Shown in pieces: positions 25,217 through 34,835 of a stretch of DNA of 64,000 bases. This DNA comes from Viridibacillus sp050278625 (GTDB taxonomy: Bacteria; Bacillota; Bacilli; Bacillales_A; Planococcaceae). The number at the start of each line of letters is the position of its first letter. Within the stretch, counting starts at the first letter, position 1. The DNA is taken from positions 1 through 64,000 of the forward strand of contig NZ_JBNNTI010000007.1 in NCBI RefSeq assembly GCF_050278625.1, given 5' to 3'. The notes beneath the pieces are model-generated. The model was given only the letters and a program-made list of their open reading frames with translations, did not search any database and was not told the origin of the DNA. The translations under genes and the position numbers were made by a program.

Positions 25217-26080
25217 TTATTGCGCCTCCTTTACGTGAAGTTTAACAATTGTTGAAACTGTTTTGCGCATGTCTTTGCGATTTACTACGGCATCTAACTG
25301 ACCATGTGCCAATAGAAATTCAGCAGTTTGGAAATCTTCTGGTAACTTTTCACGCACGGTCTGTTCAATAACACGACGACCAGCAAAGCCAATCAACGCT
25401 TTTGGTTCAGCTAAATTGATATCACCAAGAGAAGCAAAGCTTGCAGATACACCACCAGTTGTTGGATGTGTCATTATCGAAATAAATAAGTTACCTTCTG
25501 CACTATGACGTTGTAAAGCAACACTCGTTTTCGCCATTTGCATAAGAGATAACACACCTTCTTGCATACGAGCCCCACCGCTCGCTGTGAAAATGATGAA
25601 TGGTACACTTAGTTCAGTGGCCTTTTCAATTGCACGGGTAATCTTCTCACCTACAACAGAACCCATTGAACCCATACGGAAATGTGAATCCATAATCGCT
25701 ACAACAATTTGTTTGCCATCTAATTCACCAATACCTGTTAATACTGCTTCATTTAATCCTGTTTTCTTTATATCTGATTGGATCTTCTCAATATAACTAG
25801 GAAACTCTAATGGATTAACAGATTGCAAGTGATCATCCAATGATGTAAATGTACCTTCATCAAAGAAAATATCAACACGCTCTTGAGCTGTCATTTTGTA
25901 GTGATGATCGCACTTTGAACAAACTTTCAGTCCTTTCACTAAATCCTTTGTTAACTCTACATGACGGCATTCAGGACATTTAGTCATGATCCCTTCTGGC
26001 ACATCATTTTCTTCGCGCTTTATAGAATTACGCGCTTTATTTTTAATTTTATTGGTTTTAAATAAATCTTTAATACTCAT
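25217..26080 (-). CDS. accD: Acetyl-CoA carboxylase carboxyltransferase subunit beta
   Basis: Beta subunit of the carboxyltransferase, 287 residues. The N-terminal zinc ribbon is intact (CPEC at about 35-38 and CSKC at about 54-57), followed by the crotonase-like core with FRMGSMGSVVGEKI, GGARMQEGVLSLMQMAKT and HPTTGGVSASFASLGD. Its ATG overlaps the stop of the preceding GntR regulator by four bases (ATGA), so translation of the two is coupled. Together with accA this forms the malonyl-CoA supply for fatty acid synthesis, and the operon start carries a FadR-type operator. Confidence 0.97.
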   Translation of the reverse strand: MSIKDLFKTNKIKNKARNSIKREENDVPEGIMTKCPECRHVELTKDLVKGLKVCSKCDHHYKMTAQERVDIFFDEGTFTSLDDHLQSVNPLEFPSYIEKIQSDIKKTGLNEAVLTGIGELDGKQIVVAIMDSHFRMGSMGSVVGEKITRAIEKATELSVPFIIFTASGGARMQEGVLSLMQMAKTSVALQRHSAEGNLFISIMTHPTTGGVSASFASLGDINLAEPKALIGFAGRRVIEQTVREKLPEDFQTAEFLLAHGQLDAVVNRKDMRKTVSTIVKLHVKEAQ

Positions 26081-26730
26081 AAAATATCTCTCCCCTTATG
26101 TAGCAACTCGGTCCATTTCTCAAACCAGCTTATTGCTTCAGCAGTATTTCCTATCATTAATTCACTTATAAAGGCTTGTAACATAGGCTGTTCATGCTCG
26201 GTAGAAAGTCCACTATATATCTCTTTTCCATATTGCTTTAACAGGATCCACATTTTCAGTACTAGGCGATTTTCTGATACGATAACGATTTCTCGCATAA
26301 TATCCTCACGTGCAATTACACCTTCAGTTTCAAGGTTACGCCACAAACTTTCCCATACCGGTAATTTACGTAATGTTTCATTTGAAGACACGATACGAAT
26401 AGCATCTCTTTCAAGAATTTTTCGTGTTTCATTCACATTCTCTAGATCTGTTCCCTCCTGCAAAATGAAGGTAGACAATACTTCTACTAGTTTATGATTT
26501 CGAAAATCTGTTAAGAATGTCCCTTCGCCTCTACGCGTTTCAATGAGTCCAAGTAGCTCTAAACTACGTAGTGCTTCTCTTACAGATGACCTACCAACAT
26601 TCAAACGCTCAGCTAGTACGCGCTCTGATGGGATTTTACCACCTGCCGGAATATTTTCATCACGTATTAATGCTCGTAGCTCACTGACAATTTGTAGAAA
26701 CATTTTAGAAGTTGGTTTTTCTGCACTCAT
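26077..26730 (-). CDS. GntR/FadR-type transcriptional regulator
   Basis: The start is the ATG at 26730 (caaggagaa upstream), giving 217 residues; the longer frame runs back through the promoter. The winged helix is clear (residues about 20-75: GGKIPSERVLAERLNVGRSS then VREALRSLELLGLI, EGTFL). The C-terminal helical part resembles the FCD ligand domain but is weakly conserved; E-x-R and H/D metal-type positions are not obvious. It is the first gene of the unit with accD and accA and sits behind a palindrome that overlaps its own promoter, so autoregulation and control of accDA are likely. The ligand is unknown; a CoA ester is my guess. Confidence 0.85.
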   Translation of the reverse strand: MSAEKPTSKMFLQIVSELRALIRDENIPAGGKIPSERVLAERLNVGRSSVREALRSLELLGLIETRRGEGTFLTDFRNHKLVEVLSTFILQEGTDLENVNETRKILERDAIRIVSSNETLRKLPVWESLWRNLETEGVIAREDIMREIVIVSENRLVLKMWILLKQYGKEIYSGLSTEHEQPMLQAFISELMIGNTAEAISWFEKWTELLHKGRDIL

Positions 26731-26763
26731 TGAATTTCTCCTTGGACAATATAAGTTTGAAAT

Positions 26764-26788
26764 AGTGGTCTGACCACTTTTGATAATA
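26764..26788 (-). promoter_or_regulatory. Promoter and FadR-type palindrome of the GntR-accDA operon
   Basis: Bases 26764-26778 (agtggtctgaccact) are a perfect 15-bp palindrome containing TGGTCNGACCA, the half-site pattern used by FadR/PdhR-type regulators. Four bases upstream on the reverse strand lies an extended -10, TGCTATTAT (-10 at 26783-26788). The operator therefore covers the transcription start. Confidence 0.7.
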
Positions 26789-26824
26789 GCATACAGAAAA
26801 TCCCTCAAAGAGTAAAGTAAAAAT

Positions 26825-26853
26825 AAAAAAACCGTGTGAAAGCCACACAGTTT
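26825..26853 (-). terminator. Terminator of dnaE
   Basis: Hairpin aaccgtgtg / cacacagtt with one mismatch, flanked by A and T runs, just after the dnaE stop on the reverse strand. Confidence 0.8.
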
Positions 26854-26865
26854 TAGTCTTTTATC

Positions 26866-29800
26866 CTATTTTTCAGTTAGATTCGTCATCAATTTCTTTA
26901 CAATCATTTGTGGTTTACCGTTACGCTGCTCTACAAAACCTTCTGCTAAAACAACTTGTTCTTCTTGTAACCATTCTTGAAAATGGATATATTCACGAGG
27001 AAAGATTGTTATTGAAAGCATTCCAGATTCATCTTCAAGATCAACAAACGCCATTTGCTCGCCTTTTTTAGTACGAATTTGCTTAATCCCAGAAACGATG
27101 CCGAGTATTTTCGCATATTTTCGACTTTGAAGTTCTAAAATATCAGTAGCTGATATTGAATCAAACTGCAATTCTTTCTTTAATTTCATAATTGGATGAT
27201 CTGACATATAAAATCCCAGTACTTCTTTTTCATATTGCAATAACAACTTTTCCGGCATTAAACTTGCATCTGCATATTTTGGTTTACCAAATAAAAAATC
27301 ACCATCACTTAATAAACTCTCTTCATCACTTGGTCGATATAAATTTGCATGCTTGACTACCGCTTCTATAGAAGCTAAAAGTTGTCCACGATCTCGCCCA
27401 AAGTCATCTAATGCTCCCGCTTTTATTAAAGGTTCTAATGCTTTCCTCGTAAAATGAACACCTGTCATATCAAGCGCAAAATCAAATAAATCAGACCAGT
27501 TGGAATGACCATTTTTTCGTAAGGTCAGAAGTTTTGTTAAAAATGATTGTGGTACACCCTTTATTGCCGAGAGTGCAAAACGAATAGCTCCGCTTTCCAC
27601 CCGGAACGTGCGACCGCTCTGGTGAATGGATGGTGGTAATACGATTATTCCTTTTTGCTTCACTTCTTGCAACAAACGCATAAGACGATCTTGATTTCCT
27701 ATTGCACTAGTTAAAAGTGCCGCGTAAAAATACGCCGGAAAATTCGCTTTTAAATACGCCATATGGTAAGAAATGACACTATATGCCACAGCATGACTTT
27801 TTGGAAAACCGTAATTTGCAAAACGAACAATTAAATCGTAAACTTCCTTCGCTACTTGCTCAGTGAATCCTTTTGCTACAGAGTTATTCACGAAATGCTT
27901 TTGTTCTGCATCTAATATTTCTTTTTTCTTTTTACTAACTGCTCGTCGTAAAACATCTGCTTCTCCCATTGTAAATCCTGCCATCACTGCAGCAATTTGC
28001 ATGATTTGTTCCTGGTACACGATGACACCATAAGTCTCACTTAAAATAGGTTCAAGTATGGCATGTGGCATGTTTACTACTTCTCCACTATGTTTTCTTT
28101 TACTATACACAGGAATAAAGTCCATTGGACCAGGACGATATAATGCGTTGACTGCCACGATATCTTGAAAAACAGTTGGCTTTATATCACGTAATGCTTG
28201 GCGCATGCCGTCGGACTCTAATTGGAAGACACCTGTTGTATCACCTTGTTGCAATAATCTGAATGTCGCTTCATCGTGTAGGGGGATTTTTTCGAAATCA
28301 AGAAATTTCCTTGTATCATAATAAATCATTGAACGGATACGCTCTAAAATAGTTAGATTCCGCAATCCAAGGAAATCCATTTTTAATAAGCCAATGGATT
28401 CCACTTCTTGCATCGGCCACTGCGTTATATAAAGCCCTTCATTACCTGGCTCAATAGGGACTATATTTACTAATGGTTCGGGACAAAGAACAACACCTGC
28501 TGCGTGCGTTGATGCATTTCTTGGCAGCCCCTCTAAATTTAATGAGACTTCAAACCATTTTCGTCTTATATCTACAGCTGCAATCCAATCACGCAATGCT
28601 GCAGATTCCGCTAAAGCGTCTTTTAATGTAATGCCCACTTTATTTGGTATAAGCGACGAAATTGTCGACATCTCTTCACTAGTGAAGCCAAATACACGTG
28701 CAACATCTCTAGCAACTGCTTTAGCAGATAATGTACCGAATGTAATAATTTGCGATGTATATGTCTTACCATACTTATCAGCAACATATTGAATAACTTC
28801 TTGCCGGCGATGATCTGCAAAATCGACGTCAATATCCGGCATCGTAATTCGCTCAGGATTTAAGAAACGTTCGAATAATAAACCATATTGTAACGGGTCA
28901 ACATCTGTAATACGTAATGTATATGCAACAAGGGAACTCGCTGACGAGCCACGTCCAGGACCCGTTAAAATTTGCTTACTTTTCGCATATTGAATATAAT
29001 CTGAGACGATTAAAAAGTAATCTGCATAGCCCATTTCCTTTATAATCCCTAGCTCATAATGCAATCGATCTATATAAGCTACATTTGCATTTGGCACGCG
29101 CTCATGTAAACCTCTCAAGCTATTTATCTCAAGTAAAGAAGTAGCTGTCTCACCTTCTGGAGTTGGAAATTTAGGCATCAAAAATTTATCGAATGCTAGA
29201 TCAACCTGACAGTCAAGCAACATTTGCTCGGTTGTCACAAGCCACTCAGGATAATCTGCAAACCACTCCTGCCATTGGTTATGATTAGGTACAAATTGTT
29301 GACGTTCCCGTGCGGTTAACTGATCACTATTGTTCATCTTCATACCTTGTTCAATTGCTCTTGCTACTTCAAATGAAAATGCATGCTCCTCACGAATAAA
29401 AGTACTGAGATGTGTAGCACAAATAGATAGTTCTTGTTCACAGCAATAACTGATAATGCTCTGTTCTAAATCAGACTTCATACCACCTGGTCGGTCGATC
29501 CCTACATATAATCTCCCTTTACCAAAAATATCTTGAAGTGCTTGTACATCTTCAAAAAAACCGTCTGCTGTCCAGTCAGGTGAAGTCATAGGTATCATCA
29601 GAATGCAGCCCTCATGGTAGCCCTCAAGCCAGCGTAATGGTAATACCTCTCCTTCACGAACGGAAATAGCAGAAGTCACTTTCAATAAATGTTGATATCC
29701 TTGCTGAGTTGCCGCATATAAAACGACTGAACGCACTTGCTGTTTTCCAAACTGTACACGAACAGTTAAACCAATAACTGGATGAATCTCAGCTTTTTTT

Positions 29801-29964
29801 AAAGCACGCCAAAAAGGCAACAAACCGTACAATTTAGAATTGACGATTGCTGCTGCCTTCGCATGTTCTTGCTGTAAGAAAGAAATGAGCTCATCAATGC
29901 GAATCGTACTTTTTAACACATCCGCAGCCGTCACAATTTGTGGATATACATTTTGCAACTTCAT
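26866..29964 (-). CDS. dnaE: DNA polymerase III alpha subunit DnaE, degenerate PHP domain
   Basis: In Bacillales DnaE extends RNA primers before handing over to PolC. From the ATG at 29964 (aaaggaag upstream) it is 1032 residues. The polymerase core is intact: GRGSSASSLVAYTL, catalytic PDIDVDFADHRR (about 395), HAAGVVLCPEP, YQEQIMQIAAVMAGF, then helix-hairpin-helix and an OB fold near 950 (AKILGIVSGIKQIRTKKG). The N-terminal PHP domain has lost the usual HxHSxYSLLD and TDH metal motifs, reading NVYPQIVTAADVLKSTIRI and AAIVNSKLYGL. The preceding nrnA overlaps slightly upstream. Confidence 0.95.
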   Translation of the reverse strand: MKLQNVYPQIVTAADVLKSTIRIDELISFLQQEHAKAAAIVNSKLYGLLPFWRALKKAEIHPVIGLTVRVQFGKQQVRSVVLYAATQQGYQHLLKVTSAISVREGEVLPLRWLEGYHEGCILMIPMTSPDWTADGFFEDVQALQDIFGKGRLYVGIDRPGGMKSDLEQSIISYCCEQELSICATHLSTFIREEHAFSFEVARAIEQGMKMNNSDQLTARERQQFVPNHNQWQEWFADYPEWLVTTEQMLLDCQVDLAFDKFLMPKFPTPEGETATSLLEINSLRGLHERVPNANVAYIDRLHYELGIIKEMGYADYFLIVSDYIQYAKSKQILTGPGRGSSASSLVAYTLRITDVDPLQYGLLFERFLNPERITMPDIDVDFADHRRQEVIQYVADKYGKTYTSQIITFGTLSAKAVARDVARVFGFTSEEMSTISSLIPNKVGITLKDALAESAALRDWIAAVDIRRKWFEVSLNLEGLPRNASTHAAGVVLCPEPLVNIVPIEPGNEGLYITQWPMQEVESIGLLKMDFLGLRNLTILERIRSMIYYDTRKFLDFEKIPLHDEATFRLLQQGDTTGVFQLESDGMRQALRDIKPTVFQDIVAVNALYRPGPMDFIPVYSKRKHSGEVVNMPHAILEPILSETYGVIVYQEQIMQIAAVMAGFTMGEADVLRRAVSKKKKEILDAEQKHFVNNSVAKGFTEQVAKEVYDLIVRFANYGFPKSHAVAYSVISYHMAYLKANFPAYFYAALLTSAIGNQDRLMRLLQEVKQKGIIVLPPSIHQSGRTFRVESGAIRFALSAIKGVPQSFLTKLLTLRKNGHSNWSDLFDFALDMTGVHFTRKALEPLIKAGALDDFGRDRGQLLASIEAVVKHANLYRPSDEESLLSDGDFLFGKPKYADASLMPEKLLLQYEKEVLGFYMSDHPIMKLKKELQFDSISATDILELQSRKYAKILGIVSGIKQIRTKKGEQMAFVDLEDESGMLSITIFPREYIHFQEWLQEEQVVLAEGFVEQRNGKPQMIVKKLMTNLTEK

Positions 29965-29980
29965 CTCTTCCTTTCTATAG

Positions 29981-30922
29981 TCAGTATTTCGCACAAAGTT
30001 CTTTTAATTTTGAGATAACCTCTTCAGATTCTTCCCATTTATAAATTGTTGCACCAGATGCCAATGGATGACCTCCCCCATTATATTGCTTTGCCAGAGT
30101 ATTAATAATAGGTCCTTTTGAACGTAAGCGAACACGAATTTGATCAGCTTCTTCAACGAAAATTGCCCAAGCTTTGATCCCCTTCACATTACCTAATGAC
30201 CCTACTAATAAAGAAGTATCAGAAGCCGTAACGCCAAACTCCTGTAATACTTCGCTCGTTAATTTAATATAAGCTGCACCATCATCATCCATCACAAAAT
30301 TTTGGAATATATAACCTTGCATATGCAGCAATTCTCGGTCCAATTCATACATACCATCAAATAATTCTGTACGATCAAAATTGTATTTGATTAATTCTCC
30401 AACAGTGTAAAATGTCATTTCTGTTGTACTCGGATAGATAAAGCGTCCTGTATCTCCAACGATTCCAGCAAATAAGAAGCGGGCTGCTTTAGCGTCCATT
30501 TTCCAATCCGCTAATTCTTTTCCTTCAATGAATAATTCATAAATCATTTCACTACAAGAACTTGCATTTGTGTTGATCCAAAGTAAATCCCCATATGCAT
30601 CATCATTTGGATGATGGTCGATTTTAATTACCAACTTCCCTAGTTTGTAACGTTGATCATCGATACGCTCTGTATTGGCCGTATCTGTAACAATGACAAG
30701 CGCATTCTCAAACTCATTATCAGCAACAACTTGAGGCTCCCCAAGAAATGAAAGTGATTCTTCATGATCCCCTGTTGTGTATACTGTTTTTTCCGGATAT
30801 GTCGCTTGTAAAATAGCTTGTAAACCCATTTGTGAACCATAAGCATCTGGATCTGGTCTAACATGTCGATGAATGATAATTTTGTCATATTGTTTGATTG
30901 TGTCAATAATTTGTCGTTTCAT
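29981..30922 (-). CDS. nrnA: Oligoribonuclease / pAp phosphatase NrnA (DHH family)
   Basis: Degrades short RNA oligomers and dephosphorylates 3'-phosphoadenosine 5'-phosphate. The 313 residues show the DHH motifs IIIHRHVRPDPDAYGSQ (about 15-31), VIVTDTANTERIDD (about 75-88) and IDHHPNDDAYGD (about 100-111), plus the DHHA1 domain with GGGHPLASGA near 285. Catalytic His and Asp residues all appear present. It precedes dnaE by only 16 bases, as in B. subtilis (ytqI-dnaE), so the two are likely co-transcribed. Confidence 0.95.
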   Translation of the reverse strand: MKRQIIDTIKQYDKIIIHRHVRPDPDAYGSQMGLQAILQATYPEKTVYTTGDHEESLSFLGEPQVVADNEFENALVIVTDTANTERIDDQRYKLGKLVIKIDHHPNDDAYGDLLWINTNASSCSEMIYELFIEGKELADWKMDAKAARFLFAGIVGDTGRFIYPSTTEMTFYTVGELIKYNFDRTELFDGMYELDRELLHMQGYIFQNFVMDDDGAAYIKLTSEVLQEFGVTASDTSLLVGSLGNVKGIKAWAIFVEEADQIRVRLRSKGPIINTLAKQYNGGGHPLASGATIYKWEESEEVISKLKELCAKY

Positions 30923-31127
30923 TAAGATTCTCCTTTAGACTATAGTGGATTCCTAAATACATTCAGTACAAAGGGTAACATATTAGAATTTATCAAAGTA
31001 TTTCTATAGAAAGATTTAAACTATATCATAGCATTTATATATAACAAGTTTCCTTTGGATTTCTACTCGCTTTTTCTTGTATTTATCGTTAAACTAGAAT
31101 CAGCTTTGCTTTTATAGGAGGAACACC

Positions 31128-31445
31128 ATGTCTAATATTTTGAATATTGTTCTAGCAATATTGTTTGCTATTATAGTTGCTTTTTATTTTTACCTTAAAA
31201 CTAAACAATTCCGTTCTGATTTACCTATTCACAAAAAATGGTATTCAAGCCGTGCTGGTGTAGCTTTAGGTGGCTTATTAGTTATTTTTGGTATTAACCA
31301 AATGATTATGTACCACACCAATTTAACGTATATTGTATGTGCAGTTTTAGTTCTTTTAGGTCTATTTACTGCATTTAATTATAATAAACGAGTTCGCCAC
31401 TATGGACAATTTGTTGAAGAAGAATATCGTTTGAATAAAAAGTGA
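31128..31445 (+). CDS. ytpI: YtpI family membrane protein
   Basis: 105-residue protein with three hydrophobic segments (about 3-23, 42-60 and 64-82) and the YtpI signature KKWYSSRAGVALGGLLVIFG. The function is unknown. Ribosome binding site aggaggaacacc precedes the ATG. It is divergent from nrnA-dnaE and convergent with ytoI, sharing a terminator with the latter. The gap 30923-31127 must hold two divergent promoters, but none is clear enough to mark. Confidence 0.88.
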   Translation: MSNILNIVLAILFAIIVAFYFYLKTKQFRSDLPIHKKWYSSRAGVALGGLLVIFGINQMIMYHTNLTYIVCAVLVLLGLFTAFNYNKRVRHYGQFVEEEYRLNKK

Positions 31446-31472
31446 TGCACAGTACTGTGCATCACTTTTTTT
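31438..31472. terminator. Bidirectional terminator between ytpI and ytoI
   Basis: The palindrome aaaagtgatgcacagt / actgtgcatcactttt is followed by T runs in both directions and lies between the converging stops. Confidence 0.88.
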
Positions 31473-31488
31473 GTAGAATTCAATACGT

Positions 31489-32799
31489 TTAGCGCTCCAA
31501 TAATTGGAAGGTCATCATTGCTTTTCCTACTAAAACGGCTTCACTATATACTTCGAAATCCATTTTCACAAATTTACGACTCATATCTAAAATGCGTGGT
31601 TTTACGACTAATGATGTCTCCATTTGAACTGGTTTCATATGATAAATTGTCATATTTTCTACGACACTTTCACCACGCTTAAATTTTTTAAGTGCACTTG
31701 AACCTGATTCGACTAATAACGTAGTAAATGCTCCGTATGAAATGGCACCAAATTGGTTTGTCATTTGAGGTGTAACAGTAAATTCTACTGTAGTTTCCTC
31801 ATCATCTCGCGCCATCTTGATTTCATTTTTTACTAGGTCATCAATTGTTTCACCGTGTTGGGGCTGTCTTTGAGCCATTTGTAATGCTTTTAAGACATCC
31901 TGACGACTAATTACACCTTGTAACAATCCATGATCATCGACTACTGGTAGTAAATCTATGCCTTCCCAAATCATTCGATGCCCTGCAGTTGCAACACTTG
32001 TTTTCATCGACACAGTAATAGGATTACGTGTCATTATTCGATCTATCTGGTCGTCATCTTGTTTACCAATCAAATCACGTGATGTCACGATTCCAACAAT
32101 TTTATGATGCTTATCCACTACTGGGAATCCACCATGAGTCGTTGAGGCATTTAATAAATTGTACTCACGAACCGAATCAGTCGATTTTAAGAAAGCAGTA
32201 TCTTTCATCGAGACGAAAATATCTTCAATCAATAAAATCTCTTTCTTAATCAGTTGGTCATAAATAGCACGGTTAATCATCGTTGCAACCGTAAAAGTAT
32301 CATAGCTGGTTGAAATAATTGGTAGTTCTAATTGATCAGCGAGCTTTTTCGTTTCATCCGCTGCATCAAAGCCCCCTGTTATTAAAACAGCTGCTCCTTC
32401 TCTTAAAGCATTTTCATGCGTTCGACTACGGTTCCCAACAATTAAAAGACAGCCTGCGTCGGTATAACGCATCATATCCTCAAGCTTCATCGCACCGATG
32501 ACAAATTTCGTAAGTGTTTTATGCAAACCGTCTTTACCACCTAGCACTTGTCCATCCACTATATTAACGATTTCAGCAAAAGTAAGTCTTTCAATATTTT
32601 CTTTTTTCTTCTTCTCAATTCGAATCGTTCCTACACGTTCAATCGTGCTTACGAGTCTTCTTGTTTCTGCTTCCTTAATTGCACGATAAGCAGTTCCCTC
32701 ACTCACGGAAATATCCTTTGCGATTTGTCGCACAGAAATTTTATCTCCTACAGGAAGTGATTCTATATATTGAAGAATTTTCTCATGTTTTGTTGCCAT
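31489..32799 (-). CDS. ytoI: YtoI: HTH, DRTGG, CBS pair and hot-dog thioesterase-like protein
   Basis: The 436 residues have a clear domain order: a winged-helix-like N-terminus (about 1-60, SVRQIAKDISVSEGTAYRAI), a DRTGG domain (about 75-185), two CBS motifs (about 190-310, HGGFPVVDKHHKIVGIVTSR and DLLPVVDDHGLLQGVISRQD), and a hot-dog fold (about 335-436). CBS pairs bind adenine nucleotides, so it may couple an energy or nucleotide signal to DNA binding or to an acyl substrate. No physiological role is established that I can name. The neighbouring genes ytpI and ytkL keep the B. subtilis order. Confidence 0.9.
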   Translation of the reverse strand: MATKHEKILQYIESLPVGDKISVRQIAKDISVSEGTAYRAIKEAETRRLVSTIERVGTIRIEKKKKENIERLTFAEIVNIVDGQVLGGKDGLHKTLTKFVIGAMKLEDMMRYTDAGCLLIVGNRSRTHENALREGAAVLITGGFDAADETKKLADQLELPIISTSYDTFTVATMINRAIYDQLIKKEILLIEDIFVSMKDTAFLKSTDSVREYNLLNASTTHGGFPVVDKHHKIVGIVTSRDLIGKQDDDQIDRIMTRNPITVSMKTSVATAGHRMIWEGIDLLPVVDDHGLLQGVISRQDVLKALQMAQRQPQHGETIDDLVKNEIKMARDDEETTVEFTVTPQMTNQFGAISYGAFTTLLVESGSSALKKFKRGESVVENMTIYHMKPVQMETSLVVKPRILDMSRKFVKMDFEVYSEAVLVGKAMMTFQLLER

Positions 32800-32914
32800 A
32801 AAATCACCTATTTTCCAACATCATTATCGTTTAAGTGTACCACATTCCATTCATTTTCATTAAATTTTCATTAATTGAAAAACCAATAAGGACATATTCG
32901 TTCTGTTCTTTTAT

Positions 32915-33595
32915 TCAAATATCCATTTCTTCTCCTGGATTTAGTACTTTCACTTCAGTTATCGAGATCATTTCAGCAAAGTCATGGGGATCTTGTTCGA
33001 TCACCGGGAATGTATTATAATGCACCGGAACGACAACTTTCGGTTTTAAAAGAGCCACCGCATACGCTGCATCCTCAGGTCCCATTGTAAAGTTATCTCC
33101 AATTGGCAAAAATGCTACATCAATCGGATGACGCTCGCCTATTAATTTCATATCACTAAACAGAGCTGTATCACCGGCGTGATAAACCGTCTTTCCATCT
33201 GCAAAAAATAAAATACCTGCTGGCATACCTGTATAAATAATTTCACGTTTTTCTGTCGTATAAGACGACCCGTGGAATGCTTGTGTTAATTTTACTTTAC
33301 CAAAATCAAATGCATGAGAACCGCCTATATGTAATGGATGCGTTCTAACGCCCTGCCAAGACAAATAATTCGCTAACTCGTCAGGTGCTACGACTAAAGC
33401 ATTAGATGCTTTTGCAATCTCTACTGTATCCCCGACATGATCATTATGACCATGCGTCAACAAAATCACATCTGGCTTTTGGTCCTCTACGTTTAAATCC
33501 GTTAATTTGTTTCCATTAATAAAAGGATCGAATAAAATCGCATAACCGTTCACCTGAATTTTCACAATTGAATGCCCATGGTAAGAAATCTTCAT
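32915..33595 (-). CDS. ytkL: YtkL family metal-dependent hydrolase (UPF0173)
   Basis: 226-residue metallo-beta-lactamase-fold protein. It has the metal motif THGHNDHVGD (about 51-60), GMPAGILFFADGKTVYHAGDTALF with a ligand Asp, and VPVHYNTFPVIEQD near 195. The substrate is unknown. The N-terminus MKISYHGHSIVKIQV is typical of the family and follows agggggattt. It lies divergent from the M24 peptidase gene; the 144-base gap contains a TATAAT at 33679-33684 on the forward strand without a good -35. Confidence 0.93.
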   Translation of the reverse strand: MKISYHGHSIVKIQVNGYAILFDPFINGNKLTDLNVEDQKPDVILLTHGHNDHVGDTVEIAKASNALVVAPDELANYLSWQGVRTHPLHIGGSHAFDFGKVKLTQAFHGSSYTTEKREIIYTGMPAGILFFADGKTVYHAGDTALFSDMKLIGERHPIDVAFLPIGDNFTMGPEDAAYAVALLKPKVVVPVHYNTFPVIEQDPHDFAEMISITEVKVLNPGEEMDI

Positions 33596-33739
33596 AATTA
33601 AATCCCCCTCATATTTCGACTTACTAAAAAATATTCGTTATCAATACGTTTTCTCCTTCTTTTTTGGTATTCTTATACTATAATACTGAAGGCGCAAGTT
33701 TAGTCTCAGCCTGTTAAAACAATCCGAGGGGGATTAATA

Positions 33740-34828
33740 ATGAGTAAAATACAAACGATTTCAAACTATTTAAAAGAGCACAGTATTGATGCTGCATTCG
33801 TAACAACACCTGATAATGTGTTTTATGTATCTGGGTTTAAAAGTGATCCACATGAGAGACTTCTAGGCGTAATGATTTTCCAAGATGCAAAACCATTTTT
33901 AATTTGCCCTAAAATGGAAGTCCCTGATGCCAAAGCTGCAGGCTGGTCACATGAAGTAGTCGGTCATGAAGACACTGATAATGCATGGGAATTATTACAT
34001 CAAGCTGCAGAAGCACGTGGACTTTTATTACAAAACATTGCAATCGAAAAATCACATTTAACTGTTGAACGTTTAGAAGAACTTAATGCCTTCTTCCCAG
34101 CTACAAAATTTGTTGGCTTTGATGACCAATTAAATAATATGCGTTTAGTGAAATCAAAAGAAGAACTTGAAAACTTACGTCAAGCAGCTGCTCTAGCAGA
34201 TTATGCTATAGAAGTAGGTTGCAATGAAATTGCTGAGGGTAAAACGGAACTTGAAATTTTATCTGCAATTGAACTAGCTATGAAGAAAAAAGGCGTTTAT
34301 ATGTCATTCGACACAATGGTTTTAAGTGGTAAGAAAACAGCTTCTCCTCATGGTAATCCTGGTGAACGTAAAATTGAAAAAGGTGATTTCATCTTATTTG
34401 ACCTTGGTGTTGTCTATAACGGCTATTGCTCAGATATTACACGTACAGTATCATTTGGCGAACCAACACCAGCTCAAAAAGAAATTTACGAGGCTGTTCG
34501 CAACGCCAATGAATCTGCAATTACAGCTGTTAAACCTGGCGTTCGTGCGATGGATTTAGATAAAATCTCTCGTGACGTTATTACAGAGGCTGGTTATGGT
34601 GAATATTTCACACACCGTTTAGGTCACGGTTTGGGCATTTCTGTACATGAATTCCCATCTGTTCACGGCGCAAACGATATGCCTCTTCAAGAAGGAATGG
34701 TCTTCACAATTGAACCTGGAATTTATAAAGGGGATGTTACTGGCGTTCGAATCGAAGACGACGTATATGTAACTAAAGATGGCGTAGAAGTTCTAACGAA
34801 ATATCCAAAAGAATTAATCATTCTTTAA
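33740..34828 (+). CDS. Xaa-Pro peptidase family protein (M24B)
   Basis: 362-residue pita-bread metallopeptidase that probably cleaves X-Pro dipeptides or N-terminal X-Pro bonds in the cytoplasm. The creatinase N-domain (about 1-130, VTTPDNVFYVSGFKSDPHER) precedes the M24 domain. The dimetal ligands are visible: Asp in FDLGVVYNGYCSD (two), His in RLGHGLGISVHE, Glu in FTIEPGIYKGD and Glu in VRIEDDVYVT. Ribosome binding site gagggggatt precedes the ATG. I would not choose between pepQ-type names from sequence alone. It ends at a terminator that is repeated 1.5 kb downstream. Confidence 0.93.
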   Translation: MSKIQTISNYLKEHSIDAAFVTTPDNVFYVSGFKSDPHERLLGVMIFQDAKPFLICPKMEVPDAKAAGWSHEVVGHEDTDNAWELLHQAAEARGLLLQNIAIEKSHLTVERLEELNAFFPATKFVGFDDQLNNMRLVKSKEELENLRQAAALADYAIEVGCNEIAEGKTELEILSAIELAMKKKGVYMSFDTMVLSGKKTASPHGNPGERKIEKGDFILFDLGVVYNGYCSDITRTVSFGEPTPAQKEIYEAVRNANESAITAVKPGVRAMDLDKISRDVITEAGYGEYFTHRLGHGLGISVHEFPSVHGANDMPLQEGMVFTIEPGIYKGDVTGVRIEDDVYVTKDGVEVLTKYPKELIIL

Positions 34829-34835
34829 TAATAAA

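Noticed and set aside
31489..32799. ytoI as a new multi-domain signalling invention
   Set aside because: The HTH-DRTGG-CBS-hot-dog order is the standard YtoI architecture in Bacillales.
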